From JBMNFI01 sp050949225 (GTDB lineage Bacteria; Bacillota; Dehalobacteriia; UBA4068), in contig JBMNFI010000002.1 in NCBI GenBank assembly GCA_050949225.1, positions 62,001-126,000 on the forward strand: a DNA stretch of 64,000 nucleotides, given 5' to 3'. Positions 52,212-61,470 of the stretch are shown piece after piece. A program made the position numbers and the translations under genes. The notes beneath the pieces were generated by a model. It saw only the letters and a list, made by a program, of their open reading frames with translations, ran no database searches and was not told the DNA's origin. Position 1 is the stretch's first letter; each line of letters starts with the position of its first letter.

Positions 52212-53095
52212 AGTTTAGCAGTTTTCGCTATATTTTCCCTCAGGCTTTTTCTTCTTTAAGGGTTAATGGCTGGATGACTTTTGCCGCCATCATGACGATT
52301 ACTATTTCTCTGTTTTTGTGTAGTGTATTTTGGCTGGTAGTTGTTAACTTAGATGCTAATGCTACGGAAGTAGAGTCCCAGGTAGAGATAGTCGCATATG
52401 TGTTAGACAGTGTTCCGGATACAGGATACGATGATATCGAAGCAACTATTAAAAACATAGAGGGAGTTAAGCAAGTAAGGTTTATCAGCAAAGAAGAAGG
52501 TTTGGAAACGATGTCCGAGACTTTTGGAGAAAACAGCAATTTAGTGGTTGCTTTGGATGGTACAAACCCCTTGCCGAATAGTTTTTCTGTGAAGGCTACT
52601 ACCCCTGAACAGGTGGAAAAGATTGCTTCTTCAATCAAAAATATGAAACAAATTGAAAGCGTTCGTTATGGACAAGGCTCGGTTGAAAAACTCTTTAGCC
52701 TTACAGATACCCTGCGAAAAGCCAGTTTGGCAATTATGATCCTTCTGGGTGTTGGTGCCATCATTCTTGTGGCAATGGCCACTCGTTTAACAGTGTATGC
52801 CAGACGCAAAGAAGTTATGGTCATGAAATGGGTGGGAGCCACTAATGCCTTTATCCGTTGGCCATTCATAATTGAGGGTATTTTGTTGGGCATCTTTGGT
52901 GCAGTGATCGCCGCGGTTATAGCGATGATCGCCTATACCTTTGCTGTTAACTATTTTACGGTAGCCGTGTCGTTCTTAACGTTTATAGAACCGGCTCATT
53001 TATGGGCGCAAGTTCTCGGTGGAACGGTAATTGCCGGTATTGTAATGGGTGTCTTTGGTAGTTTGATCTCTGTAGCACGTTTCTTAGATGTTTAA
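52208..53095 (+). CDS. ftsX: cell division protein FtsX
   Basis: A 295-residue membrane protein with four membrane helices: one N-terminal (WMTFAAIMTITISLFLCSVFW), then an external domain of about 120 residues, and three C-terminal (LAIMILLGVGAIILVAMA; IIEGILLGIFGAVIAAVIAMI; VLGGTVIAGIVMGVFGSLI). It contacts a PcsB/EnvC-type hydrolase outside; the next gene encodes one. Confidence 0.96.
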   Translation: MKFSSFRYIFPQAFSSLRVNGWMTFAAIMTITISLFLCSVFWLVVVNLDANATEVESQVEIVAYVLDSVPDTGYDDIEATIKNIEGVKQVRFISKEEGLETMSETFGENSNLVVALDGTNPLPNSFSVKATTPEQVEKIASSIKNMKQIESVRYGQGSVEKLFSLTDTLRKASLAIMILLGVGAIILVAMATRLTVYARRKEVMVMKWVGATNAFIRWPFIIEGILLGIFGAVIAAVIAMIAYTFAVNYFTVAVSFLTFIEPAHLWAQVLGGTVIAGIVMGVFGSLISVARFLDV

Positions 53096-53136
53096 GTTAG
53101 ATGTTTAAGATAGATTAGAAAGGGGATATAAGGCTA

Positions 53137-54330
53137 ATGATTATTTCTAAACGTCTGAAATACATATTAATCGCGATATTAACGGTAGCGATGATGTTGT
53201 CTTTAGTTTGTGCTTCCGCATCGGGCAGTCCTTTGTCTGATTACAAGAAAAAACAAAAAGATTTACAGTCAAAGATGGAGGAACAGCTTAAAACCATTAA
53301 AAAAGAGCGGAAAAACACCAAAAACCTTGAATCACAGATTGAGGAATATGATATTCAGATTACTAAATTAATCGCCGAAATGCAGGAAGCTGATGTTCAG
53401 CTTAAAAGCACCCAAAAACAAATTGATAAAACAAACAAAGAGTTGAAGGAAACAGAGGTACGCTTAGCGGCACGCAATGAGGCCTTGGCTGATCGTATAA
53501 AAGAGATTTATGTAACAGGTGATATTTCTTTAATGGATGTATTGTTCGAATCTAATAGTTATAACGATTTCTTAGTTCGTTACGATATGGCTCAAAAAAT
53601 TATGGATCGTGATGTTGATCTTATAGATCAAATTAACTCTGATAAAGTAAAAATTGAAGAAAGCAAAGCTGTTTTAGAGGAGAGAGCGTCTGATCTCAAC
53701 GCTTTAAAAACCAGTAAGGCGACATCGAAATCTTCTCTTGAGAGTTTGCAGGCAGAAAAAGGTACCATGCTGAAAGCAGCTAAAGAGGATTTGCAGACGG
53801 CGCAAGAAGACTATGCTGCGATGGAGAAGGCTTCTAATGAAGTCGCTGCCGAGCTTCAAGCCCTATATAATAAGGGTGGGGGCTATAACCCTCCCAGCAA
53901 TGGCGGAGGTAATTCTTCCGGTGGAAACTATTCACCGCCGAAAGGTGGCGGGTCTTTATCTATGCCGATTGCTAATTATTCTTGTATATCTGCTAACTAT
54001 GGCTATTATCCAAGTGGTGGTAAGCATACAGGTATTGACTTTGCGGCACCCATCGGTACACCCATTTATTCTGCCGGTAACGGGGTGGTAATAAGCGTAA
54101 AATATTTGAACTATAGTTACGGCTATCATGTTATAATCGACCATGGTAACAGAATTTCCACCTTATATGCTCATATGTCGTCTATTTCTGTCAGCCCTGG
54201 ACAAACTGTATCTGCCGGTCAAAAAATAGGAGGGGTTGGTTCAACCGGTCGCAGCACCGGACCACATCTACACTTTGAGGTGCGCGTCAATGGTAATCAT
54301 ACTAATCCGGCTCCTTATATTGGGTTATAA
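53137..54330 (+). CDS. PcsB/EnvC-like M23 peptidoglycan hydrolase or activator
   Basis: A 397-residue exported protein: signal peptide (residues 10-28), long coiled coil (about 30-245), a Gly/Asn/Pro/Ser-rich linker (GGGYNPPSNGGGNSSGG) and a C-terminal M23 domain with intact zinc ligands (HTGIDFA; GPHLHFEV) and YAHMSSI. The coiled coil is expected to bind FtsX, so the gene fits its place after ftsX. Unlike E. coli EnvC the peptidase site is complete, so it may cut peptidoglycan itself. Confidence 0.93.
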   Translation: MIISKRLKYILIAILTVAMMLSLVCASASGSPLSDYKKKQKDLQSKMEEQLKTIKKERKNTKNLESQIEEYDIQITKLIAEMQEADVQLKSTQKQIDKTNKELKETEVRLAARNEALADRIKEIYVTGDISLMDVLFESNSYNDFLVRYDMAQKIMDRDVDLIDQINSDKVKIEESKAVLEERASDLNALKTSKATSKSSLESLQAEKGTMLKAAKEDLQTAQEDYAAMEKASNEVAAELQALYNKGGGYNPPSNGGGNSSGGNYSPPKGGGSLSMPIANYSCISANYGYYPSGGKHTGIDFAAPIGTPIYSAGNGVVISVKYLNYSYGYHVIIDHGNRISTLYAHMSSISVSPGQTVSAGQKIGGVGSTGRSTGPHLHFEVRVNGNHTNPAPYIGL

Positions 54331-54342
54331 AAATGATCTAAT

Positions 54343-54372
54343 AAAAACAACCGCTGTACAGCGGTTGTTTTT
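54343..54372 (+). terminator. rho-independent terminator (30-bp perfect palindrome)
   Basis: AAAACAACCGCTGT meets its complement, ending in a TTTTT run followed by CTG. Lies between the M23 and S41 genes. Confidence 0.85.
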
Positions 54373-54424
54373 CTGTTGTCAATAGGATAAAATAAGAACA
54401 GAAAATATTTAATGGGAGTAAAGC

Positions 54425-55528
54425 ATGAAAAAATTTATTATTGTTTTGCTTTGTTGCATGATTATGCCCTTGAGTGCCTGTGGGCAGAATTATCATGGGG
54501 ATAGTATTGATGCACAAGCTCTGGCAAACCATATCCAAGCCGGTGAAGAAGATTTTTTAGTCGAATCATTAGATTTATATGCAAGCTATTTATCCGCAGA
54601 GGAGTATGATTTATTGGTGGAGGAATTTAACGGTGAATTTGCCGGTATAGGTGTTTATTTTACGCAAAACCCCGATGATAAAACATGCATCTTTTTTTCC
54701 GTGATGCCCAATTACCCAGCCGATAAGGCGGGTCTTGAAGCGGGTGATCAACTCGTGAAAATTGATGGCGAGGGGCTTGACAATCTAAGCCAAAATGAAA
54801 TCGCTACCATATTAAGAGGCGAAGAGGGAACGAAAGTTAAATTAACTATTTTTCGCCCCTCAACCGAAAAAACTTTTAATGTTTATTTAACCAGAGAGAT
54901 TATTAAAAATGTCACAGTGACGGGGCAATTTATTGAAGGTAAAAAGGGTCTTGCCTATATCTCTGTGGTTGAATTTACCAGTAAAACCGCCACCGAATTT
55001 TGGGAAACTTATCAAGATCTTAAAAATCAGGAGGAAATTAGGGGACTGATCATAGATTTACGTAATAACGGTGGAGGAAGTGTCCTTGCCTCTTTGCAAA
55101 TGTTGGAATATTTTATACCTAAAGACAATGTATTGATGCATGAGCAGTTTAAGGAAGGTCTGTTATCGACCTCATCGAGCGGAAAAGGGCAAATACAGGT
55201 GCCGGTGGCTTGCTTACAAAATATGAATACTGCCAGTGCTTCGGAAATTTTTATTGGGGCTATGAAGGATTATGCGAAAGCGGTAATCATTGGTGAACAG
55301 AGTTTTGGCAAAGGGATTACTCAAAATATTTCTAGTTTATCAAACGGTAGGGCCATTAGATATACGCAGAGCCGTTACCTAACCCCCAATCGTTATGATC
55401 TGCATGGAATTGGTATTATGCCCGATTATGAGGTTAAAATGACCGGAGATGATGTTTTCAAACGGATCTTAGAGGTTAATCCCAAGGTTGATCCTCAATT
55501 AACAAAAGCAGTAGAATTATTAAGTTAA
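54425..55528 (+). CDS. C-terminal processing peptidase (S41 family) lipoprotein
   Basis: A 367-residue S41 protease with a lipoprotein signal peptide (lipobox LSAC), a PDZ domain (about residues 75-155; PNYPADKAGLEAGDQLVKIDG) and the catalytic domain (LIIDLRNNGGGSV; catalytic Ser in NTASASEIF, Lys in SFGKGITQ). CtpA-type proteases mature or degrade surface proteins. The position behind ftsEX and a PcsB-like gene is conserved, suggesting a role in controlling wall hydrolysis. Ribosome site GGGAG. Confidence 0.93.
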   Translation: MKKFIIVLLCCMIMPLSACGQNYHGDSIDAQALANHIQAGEEDFLVESLDLYASYLSAEEYDLLVEEFNGEFAGIGVYFTQNPDDKTCIFFSVMPNYPADKAGLEAGDQLVKIDGEGLDNLSQNEIATILRGEEGTKVKLTIFRPSTEKTFNVYLTREIIKNVTVTGQFIEGKKGLAYISVVEFTSKTATEFWETYQDLKNQEEIRGLIIDLRNNGGGSVLASLQMLEYFIPKDNVLMHEQFKEGLLSTSSSGKGQIQVPVACLQNMNTASASEIFIGAMKDYAKAVIIGEQSFGKGITQNISSLSNGRAIRYTQSRYLTPNRYDLHGIGIMPDYEVKMTGDDVFKRILEVNPKVDPQLTKAVELLS

Positions 55529-55532
55529 AAAC

Positions 55533-55562
55533 AATAGACGAACCTATATAGGTTCGTCTATT
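55533..55562. terminator. bidirectional terminator (30-bp perfect palindrome)
   Basis: AATAGACGAACCTAT meets its exact complement between convergent genes, with A-rich and T-rich flanks. Confidence 0.85.
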
Positions 55563-56325
55563 ATTTTTCTTTATGAGAAGCGATCGCTAATATTCTATTT
55601 AGTAAGGAATTACCAACCTCTTCAACTTGTTCAAAGTCCATGGCCTTACGGTAGTAATATTCTAACTTATCGTGTTTTTCTTTGGCCTGGTTGATTTTTT
55701 TTGCGACATTTTGGATGTCATTATTGATGATGGCTTGATCTGTTTTCCGGTTTGCCAAGGCATCCGTTTTTATAATCTGGTCATTTTCTTGCCATTTTTG
55801 TTCACTGAGTCCTTCATCGCTAATGACAGCAACATTCAAATCGGGTAAAAGTAGCATTTGGATATTTTGAGGGGCCAGAGTATGGTGAAAGACCTCCAGA
55901 TCATAACCTTTTTTTTGTGCGGCATGAGCAATTTTCTCCAATAAAAGGTGGTGACCACTACCGATTTGACCTTTAAGAATGTAGCGTTTATGATACTTCT
56001 TGCTCAATTCATCACAATTATTGATTATTCCCTTATTAGTAAGGGCGGTCGCAAAACAATGTTTACTTTGCGGTTGCCGACCGGTAAAGATGACTTCAAA
56101 CAATTTTTCTTCAAGCTGCTGAAGTTTTTCTTGGTTTAGATCCGCCGACATTTTTTCATATAAAACACCGATATCGGCAAGCTTATCATAAGCCTCTTGA
56201 TAGACAGCAGTTATGGCATCACTTATTTCCATAATACTTTGGCGGTTTTTTCGCAGATGTCGGCCATCCCAGTAATCACCAAGATTAATAATTTCGTCAA
56301 CAGCCCCCGGATAAGATGGATCCAC
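55561..56325 (-). pseudogene. truncated ATPase gene (PRK06851-like), N-terminal half missing
   Basis: The open frame encodes 254 residues from a GTG. It begins abruptly at VDPSYPGAVDEIINLGDYWD, which from memory is the middle of a two-P-loop-domain family (PRK06851) of about 360-380 residues in spore-formers. Family-like residues (TPTHVV) continue upstream of the GTG until a stop at about 56355, inside the end of the GT2 gene. The second NTPase domain is present but its P-loop reads GQIGSGHH, without the usual Lys-Ser/Thr. No ribosome site is seen. It is either a decayed copy or half of a gene interrupted like spoIIID; no matching 5' half was found in the window. Confidence 0.55.
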
Positions 56326-56339
56326 TACATGGGTTGGGG

Positions 56340-57467
56340 TTATTTTAGGATGGTTTTGCTTTTAAAAACCCATTTTTTCTGTAAAGTATAGTTTAAGAAG
56401 AATAGTCCCAGACTAACCAAAATTTTGATAACAGCCAGGTTCATGGTCTCGGCTGTTAGCATATAGATGGTTTTAACAGCGTAAGCTGAAAGGAAGATAT
56501 TTAAGATCGCCAAGACGAAGAACTTGCCAAAAGATTTTTTATTGCTAACTCGTGATTTAAAGACAGTGAGATTATTAATAATATAAGCAAATAGCAGGGA
56601 AATTAGTCTTGATGCGACGGTGGCAAGTAAAATAAAATGCACCGGGCTGGCATCACGAAAGGCATAAACAAACATCATAAAGGCAAAAACATCCAGCGCA
56701 GTCGTTGAAAGAGAAACGATGATAAACTTGATAAATTGGCCATATAATTTAATGGCATCCAAAACCGGGTGCTCATTTCCATCATCCCTCTTTTTGATAA
56801 AGCTGACCTTAATCGGTACTTGCTTTATGGGGATTTCTTCTCCCTGACATTCAAAAATCATATTAGATTCATAGTCATATTTATCCCCGGCCAGGACTTG
56901 AAAGCGGGCGGCCAAAGCTCTGGAAATACCCCTTAATCCGGTTTGGATATCAACGATATCTTGGGATAAAAAAAAGGACAATATTTTTTGCAGAGCTGCT
57001 TTAAAAAGTTTATTGCCTAAAGGTATTTCGTCAAATTCTTCATAGTCGCCTACGCCCAGGACTAGGCAATCGGGGTTGTCCTCTAAAGTAGCTGCAACAG
57101 TTGTGATAGCCTCTAAAGAATGCTGCCCATCAGCATTGGCGGTTATCACAAAATCATAATCAGTAAATCCCGTAAGAAACCTTTTGAGTCCTGTTTTTAA
57201 AGCGGCGCCTTTACCCATATTGTGAGCATGAGTTTCTATGGTACAATATGGTTTATCTGATAGTAGGTCAAAGATTTCCTGACAATGTTTGTCGGAACCA
57301 TCGTTAACAACTAGAATATCTGCAAAACCCACATCATGTAGAGTATCTACAATTTCCAGCAATATTTTACTAGGATTATAAGCAGGGATTAATATCAGTG
57401 GTTTAGTATTGATGTATGTGTTTACCTGCATATTATTTCCAGCATTTGCTGTAGCATTTGCCGACAT
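56340..57467 (-). CDS. family 2 glycosyltransferase fused to a GtrA-like membrane domain
   Basis: A 375-residue protein: GT2 domain (residues about 20-235; LILIPAYNPSKILLEIVDTL, VVNDGSDKHCQEIF, TANADGQHSLEAI, DIQTGLRGISRALA) followed by four hydrophobic helices of the GtrA type (about 250-370). Such fusions move or transfer lipid-linked sugars. The ATG at 57467 follows GGAGGTATAAT and is preferred over 57488. Its stop lies 15 bp before the truncated ATPase frame, the likely breakpoint of a rearrangement. Confidence 0.9.
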   Translation of the reverse strand: MSANATANAGNNMQVNTYINTKPLILIPAYNPSKILLEIVDTLHDVGFADILVVNDGSDKHCQEIFDLLSDKPYCTIETHAHNMGKGAALKTGLKRFLTGFTDYDFVITANADGQHSLEAITTVAATLEDNPDCLVLGVGDYEEFDEIPLGNKLFKAALQKILSFFLSQDIVDIQTGLRGISRALAARFQVLAGDKYDYESNMIFECQGEEIPIKQVPIKVSFIKKRDDGNEHPVLDAIKLYGQFIKFIIVSLSTTALDVFAFMMFVYAFRDASPVHFILLATVASRLISLLFAYIINNLTVFKSRVSNKKSFGKFFVLAILNIFLSAYAVKTIYMLTAETMNLAVIKILVSLGLFFLNYTLQKKWVFKSKTILK

Positions 57468-57575
57468 TATTATACCTCCACATGGCATTTTTACTCCAAC
57501 AGTATTACTTTAGTATAAAAAGTGACAACTGTCAACAGTCCTTTATTAGTAAGAACCAAAGAAAGCATGTTTAAG

Positions 57576-57605
57576 GCATATTAAGCAAGCTTTCTTTCAT
57601 ATTAT
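57576..57605 (+). promoter_or_regulatory. sigma-E-like promoter of the second recombinase
   Basis: GCATATT (57576-57582; 7 of 7 to KMATATT), 15 bases, CATATTAT (57598-57605; 6 of 8 to CATACAAT). It is the best sigma-E match found in the window. The predicted start, about 57612, leaves little leader before the small ORF at 57623. Confidence 0.6.
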
Positions 57606-57622
57606 GGCTTGAGGTGAATTTT

Positions 57623-57775
57623 ATGAGAAAAGAGTTTTTTATAATAAAACATCACTTTTTACAATCAGATAAAAAAAAACGTCAAGAAAAATTACAATCA
57701 AGAATACAAGAATTTTTGAAAATCAAAAAGGGAGAACAAGCGGATGAAGTGTGCCATATATTGCCGTCTCAGTAA
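57623..57775 (+). CDS. 50-residue basic protein overlapping the second recombinase
   Basis: ATG with GAGGTG upstream; 50 residues, very basic and helical in appearance (KKKRQEKLQSRIQEFLKIKKGEQ). It overlaps the recombinase start by 32 bp in another frame. It resembles nothing I recognise. Its placement parallels the 41-codon ORF before the spoIIID-element recombinase, so it too could be a directionality factor or only a leader peptide. Confidence 0.45.
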   Translation: MRKEFFIIKHHFLQSDKKKRQEKLQSRIQEFLKIKKGEQADEVCHILPSQ

Positions 57776-59204
57776 AGAGGATGAGTCCTCACAAGAGGAT
57801 AGTGAAAGCATTCGCAATCAAAAGGATTTGCTGTTAGATTATGCGGCCAGTCAAAACTGGCAGGTTTATCGAGTTTATTGTGACGAAGATTATAGCGGTG
57901 TCGATCTTAAGCGTCCACAATTTCGGCAGTTGCTGCAGGATGCTGAAAAAAACAAGTTTCAGATTGTTTTGTGTAAAACCCAGTCTCGTTTTACCAGGGA
58001 TATGGAAATAGTGGAGCATTATATTCATTATAAATTTATTTTATGGGGTATTCGCTTTGTGGCGCTTTTAGATCATGCGGATAGCGCCCTTAAAGGAAAT
58101 AAGAAATCACGACAGATCAATGGTTTGATCAACGAATGGTATTTAGAAGATCTTTCAGAGAATATTAAGGCGGTCTTTGCACATAAACGTAAAACCGGTC
58201 AATATTTGGCCAGTTTTCCTCTGTATGGTTATTGCCGCGATGAGCGGGATAAACAGATTCTATTAATCGATGAAGAGGCGGCTCTTGTAGTAAAAAAAAT
58301 TTATGATTTATATCTAGAGGGATTGGGTAAACAGGCCATTACTGATTATCTTAATCAGGCAGGTATTGTTAATCCAACTGCTTATAAAAGGCAAAAAGGG
58401 CAAGCTTATGAAAATGGCAAAAGCAGCCTTTGGAATAAAACTACCGTGGGACGCATCTTAAAAAACGAAATGTACATTGGTACTTTAGTGCAAGGGAAAA
58501 GATATAAGCCCAGCTATAAGTCAAAAAAAGTCATAGAACTTCCACCTGAGCGGTGGGTGAGAATACCTCATCATCATGCAGCAATTATTGAGCCGCAGAT
58601 TTTTGCCTTAGTACAGGAAATGTTGTCAAAGCGTGTGCGCTCTGATGGCCTGGGTAAAATCCATCTTTTAGCGGGCAAGGTACGCTGCTCACAATGTGGT
58701 AATCTACTTAAAAAACGTACCAACAGCAAAGGAAAATCCTCTTTGTTTTGTGTTCAGCATCGTAACGTAATAGTTGATGTAGATGATCTTACAGCACTTA
58801 CTAAACAGCAGATTATTTGTTTGTTAAATGAATTACCCCCACCGCTTATAAAAGGTTTTCAAGAGCTGAAAATGGATAAGGACAGTATGTTTATGCAAAA
58901 GCAGATAGATAAATTGCAACAGGAGATGGCTAATCGACAAAAGGCACTCAAGCTGCTTTATTTAGATTATGCGGCCGGTAAGATTAAACAGGCTGATTTT
59001 TATGATTTATCAGGTGACTTAGAAACTGAAAAAAACAGCTTTGCCCGGAAACTGCAAAAAATGCAGGCCAAGGCGGCTGCCTCTTCGTTAAAACAGGATT
59101 ATCCAAAAATAAACCGTGATCTGGTATCATTGCTCCTGGATAATGTTGTCTTGGGAAAGCAGCAACAAGATCAGCAGGAGGTGTTTTTTAATTGGCTTTT
59201 TTGA
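57744..59204 (+). CDS. large serine recombinase (second copy, no defined element)
   Basis: A 486-residue large serine recombinase: Ser10 in YCRLSKED, SRFTRDMEIV, a recombinase domain (about 160-285), a zinc ribbon (CSQCGNLLKKRT...FCVQH) and a C-terminal coiled coil (about 380-450). Ribosome site AAAGGGAG. It is clearly diverged from the spoIIID-element enzyme. It overlaps hisK (convergent) by 17 bp, so its end is not an att junction. A sigma-E-like promoter suggests mother-cell expression. The target site is not evident; the truncated ATPase gene 1.4 kb away is a candidate. Confidence 0.92.
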   Translation: MKCAIYCRLSKEDESSQEDSESIRNQKDLLLDYAASQNWQVYRVYCDEDYSGVDLKRPQFRQLLQDAEKNKFQIVLCKTQSRFTRDMEIVEHYIHYKFILWGIRFVALLDHADSALKGNKKSRQINGLINEWYLEDLSENIKAVFAHKRKTGQYLASFPLYGYCRDERDKQILLIDEEAALVVKKIYDLYLEGLGKQAITDYLNQAGIVNPTAYKRQKGQAYENGKSSLWNKTTVGRILKNEMYIGTLVQGKRYKPSYKSKKVIELPPERWVRIPHHHAAIIEPQIFALVQEMLSKRVRSDGLGKIHLLAGKVRCSQCGNLLKKRTNSKGKSSLFCVQHRNVIVDVDDLTALTKQQIICLLNELPPPLIKGFQELKMDKDSMFMQKQIDKLQQEMANRQKALKLLYLDYAAGKIKQADFYDLSGDLETEKNSFARKLQKMQAKAAASSLKQDYPKINRDLVSLLLDNVVLGKQQQDQQEVFFNWLF

Positions 59205-60024
59205 GGAGTGGTTGTTTTTGAAAGCCGTTTTCACCTAAAACAGTGATCTCTTTAAAGCCCATATCGGCTAATTTATGTTTCATCTCCGAGAAATAAAAGT
59301 CTACAGAATCGCTAGTGTGGCAATCGGAAGAAATCAGCAAAGGCTTTTGTAATTCTTGTAATTTTTCCAACAAGAAGGTGGCAGGATAAGGTTCTTTAGT
59401 ATAATTGCGGTAAACTCCTCCGCTATTTATCTCAAAAATACAATCCGTTTTAACCGCCTCCTCTAATGCTGAGAGGGCTATTTTTTTGTAGCTGTTGCTG
59501 TCTTCTAGGAAGAAACGATTGCCGTGATTGAGTTTTTTAATTAGATCAAAATGTCCCAAAATTGTGGTCGAGGATCTTTGTGCCATGGCAACTACCTGCC
59601 GGTAGTATTGCTCTATCATGTGCATTATCTCTCCCTTGAACATTTTGTCCAAGGCGGCAATGAATTCCTCTTCAGTATTGTCTATAGAATAATAGATCCC
59701 TGTTTGCGGGTCCTTTAAATAATGGACAGAGCCGATGATATATTGATAGGGTGAAAGATCGATTTGTGAATAGTAATCAAGTTCTAATCCAAGATAAATA
59801 GCTATTTGTGAAGCATATTTTTCTTTTAGAGCCGTTATTTCACTTATATATTGCTCTGTTTTTTGCAGGCTCATGCAGGATTCAGGATCAAAAGGGGTAT
59901 AGGAATGACCGGAAAAGCCCAAGGCAGAAAATCCGGCAGCCAGGGCTGCCAGAATCATCTCTTCAGCGGTGTTTTTGCCATCGCATAAGTTCGTATGGGT
60001 ATGAGCGTTACTTAATATGCACAT
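59188..60024 (-). CDS. hisK: histidinol-phosphatase (PHP family)
   Basis: A 278-residue PHP-domain phosphatase that removes phosphate from histidinol phosphate. Metal-binding motifs: SNAHTHTNLCDGKNT, GFSGHSYTPFD, GLELDYY, GHFDLIKKLN and ISSDCHTSDSV. Weak ribosome site (GAGGG). Last gene of the his operon; its 3' end overlaps the convergent recombinase gene. Confidence 0.93.
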   Translation of the reverse strand: MCILSNAHTHTNLCDGKNTAEEMILAALAAGFSALGFSGHSYTPFDPESCMSLQKTEQYISEITALKEKYASQIAIYLGLELDYYSQIDLSPYQYIIGSVHYLKDPQTGIYYSIDNTEEEFIAALDKMFKGEIMHMIEQYYRQVVAMAQRSSTTILGHFDLIKKLNHGNRFFLEDSNSYKKIALSALEEAVKTDCIFEINSGGVYRNYTKEPYPATFLLEKLQELQKPLLISSDCHTSDSVDFYFSEMKHKLADMGFKEITVLGENGFQKQPLLKKAN

Positions 60025-60040
60025 ACTTTCCCTCTAAAAT

Positions 60041-60682
60041 TTATTTAAGTCGTTCCTGTTTAACTTTATGATCCACGATATGCCGTTTTGCCAGTTCATC
60101 GATCAATTCATCAAGGGTAATATCTTTTTCAATCATCAAGACTAAATTATGATAAATTAGATCGCAAATTTCATAGACCAGGCTTTCATGATCATTATCC
60201 TTGGCGGCGATTACTACCTCAGTGCATTCTTCACCGACTTTTTTGAGGATCTTGTCTAAGCCCTTATCAAAAAGATAGGTGGTGTATGAGCCTTCCTGTG
60301 GCTGGAGCTTTCGCCCCTTGATGAGTGCATATAAAGCCTCCAACGAGAAATCTTTAATTTCAGGATTATTAAATATCTCCTTGGAAAAACAAGAATCACC
60401 ACCCAGGTGACAAGCCGGTCCATCTTTTATCACTTCGATTAATAAAGCATCTTGATCACAATCAGCTTTGATGGAGACAATATGTTGGTAATGACCGGAA
60501 GTTTCACCTTTTCTCCATAATTCTTGTCGTGATCTGCTGTAAAAGCAGGTTTTTTTTTCTTTAATACTAATTTTGAGGCTTTCTCGATTCATATAGGCCA
60601 CAGTGAGAACCTGTTTGCTATAATAATCTTGGATGATTGCGGGAATGAGTCCATCTTTATCAAACTGAAGTTGTTTTAACAT
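60041..60682 (-). CDS. hisI: bifunctional phosphoribosyl-AMP cyclohydrolase / phosphoribosyl-ATP pyrophosphohydrolase
   Basis: HisIE performs two early steps of histidine synthesis. The 213-residue protein has an N-terminal cyclohydrolase domain (VAYMNRESL, SRSRQELWRKGETSGH, CDQDALL) and a C-terminal pyrophosphohydrolase domain from about residue 115 (KVGEECTEVVIAAKD, DLIYHNLVLM). It overlaps hisF by 7 bp. Confidence 0.96.
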   Translation of the reverse strand: MLKQLQFDKDGLIPAIIQDYYSKQVLTVAYMNRESLKISIKEKKTCFYSRSRQELWRKGETSGHYQHIVSIKADCDQDALLIEVIKDGPACHLGGDSCFSKEIFNNPEIKDFSLEALYALIKGRKLQPQEGSYTTYLFDKGLDKILKKVGEECTEVVIAAKDNDHESLVYEICDLIYHNLVLMIEKDITLDELIDELAKRHIVDHKVKQERLK

Positions 60683-61455
60683 GGTCTGTTTTCCTCCTGA
60701 AAAGGACGTACAGGTATGCCTTGTTCTTTTAATCGGCGCTTTAATTCTGGGATTTTGACCTTCCGATAGTGAAAAACAGAGGCAGCCAGGCCCGCATTAA
60801 TTTCTGTCTGTTGAAAAAGCTCCGTAAAGTGCTCTATTTTGCCTGCACCTCCTGAAGCAATTATAGGGATGGAGACCTTTTTGCTAATGGCTGAAAGCAT
60901 CTCGAGATCAAAGCCCTGCTGCACGCCATCTGTGTCAATACTATTGACGACCAGTTCCCCGGCACCTTTTTCCTGCCCCATTTGAGCCCACTCCAGAGCA
61001 TCAATGCCGGTGTCCTCGCTTCCGCCTTTTGTAAACAGATTGAATTGACCGTCTACCCGTTTGACGTCCATAGAAAGCACCACACACTGTTTGCCATATT
61101 TTTGGGCAGCGTCCGAGACTAATTGAGGATTATTTATGGCACCTGAATTGATGCTGACTTTATCGGCACCACACTTGAGGACGCGGTCAAAATCATCTAA
61201 GGTGCTGATACCACCGCCAACTGTGAGAGGTATAGAAACTTCAGCTGCTACCGTACGCAATATATCGGTGAACAAGGTTCTGTTTTCAATAGAAGCGGTT
61301 ATGTCATAAAAGACCAGTTCATCGGCACCGCTTTTATTGTAAAAACGGGCTAAATCCACAGGATGTGAGACATCCTGAATTCCTGCAAAATTGATACCTT
61401 TAACGACGCGTCCATCACGTACGTCCAAGCAGGGAATAATACGTTTAGTAATCAT
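60676..61455 (-). CDS. hisF: imidazole glycerol phosphate synthase, cyclase subunit
   Basis: HisF makes imidazole glycerol phosphate and AICAR from PRFAR and ammonia. The 259-residue TIM barrel has the catalytic N-terminal Asp (RIIPCLDVRDGRVVKG), VGGGISTLDDFDRVL, the second Asp in NSIDTDGVQQGFDLEML and IASGGAGKIEHF. Its usual glutaminase partner HisH is only a remnant in this operon (62200-62295), so HisF may depend on free ammonia or another glutaminase. Confidence 0.97.
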   Translation of the reverse strand: MITKRIIPCLDVRDGRVVKGINFAGIQDVSHPVDLARFYNKSGADELVFYDITASIENRTLFTDILRTVAAEVSIPLTVGGGISTLDDFDRVLKCGADKVSINSGAINNPQLVSDAAQKYGKQCVVLSMDVKRVDGQFNLFTKGGSEDTGIDALEWAQMGQEKGAGELVVNSIDTDGVQQGFDLEMLSAISKKVSIPIIASGGAGKIEHFTELFQQTEINAGLAASVFHYRKVKIPELKRRLKEQGIPVRPFQEENRPC

Positions 61456-61470
61456 TTGTTCATCTACTTT

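Noticed and set aside
57604..59210. The end of the second recombinase gene as an att junction like that of the first
   Set aside because: hisK on the opposite strand reads through to 59188 with a normal C-terminus, so no junction lies there.
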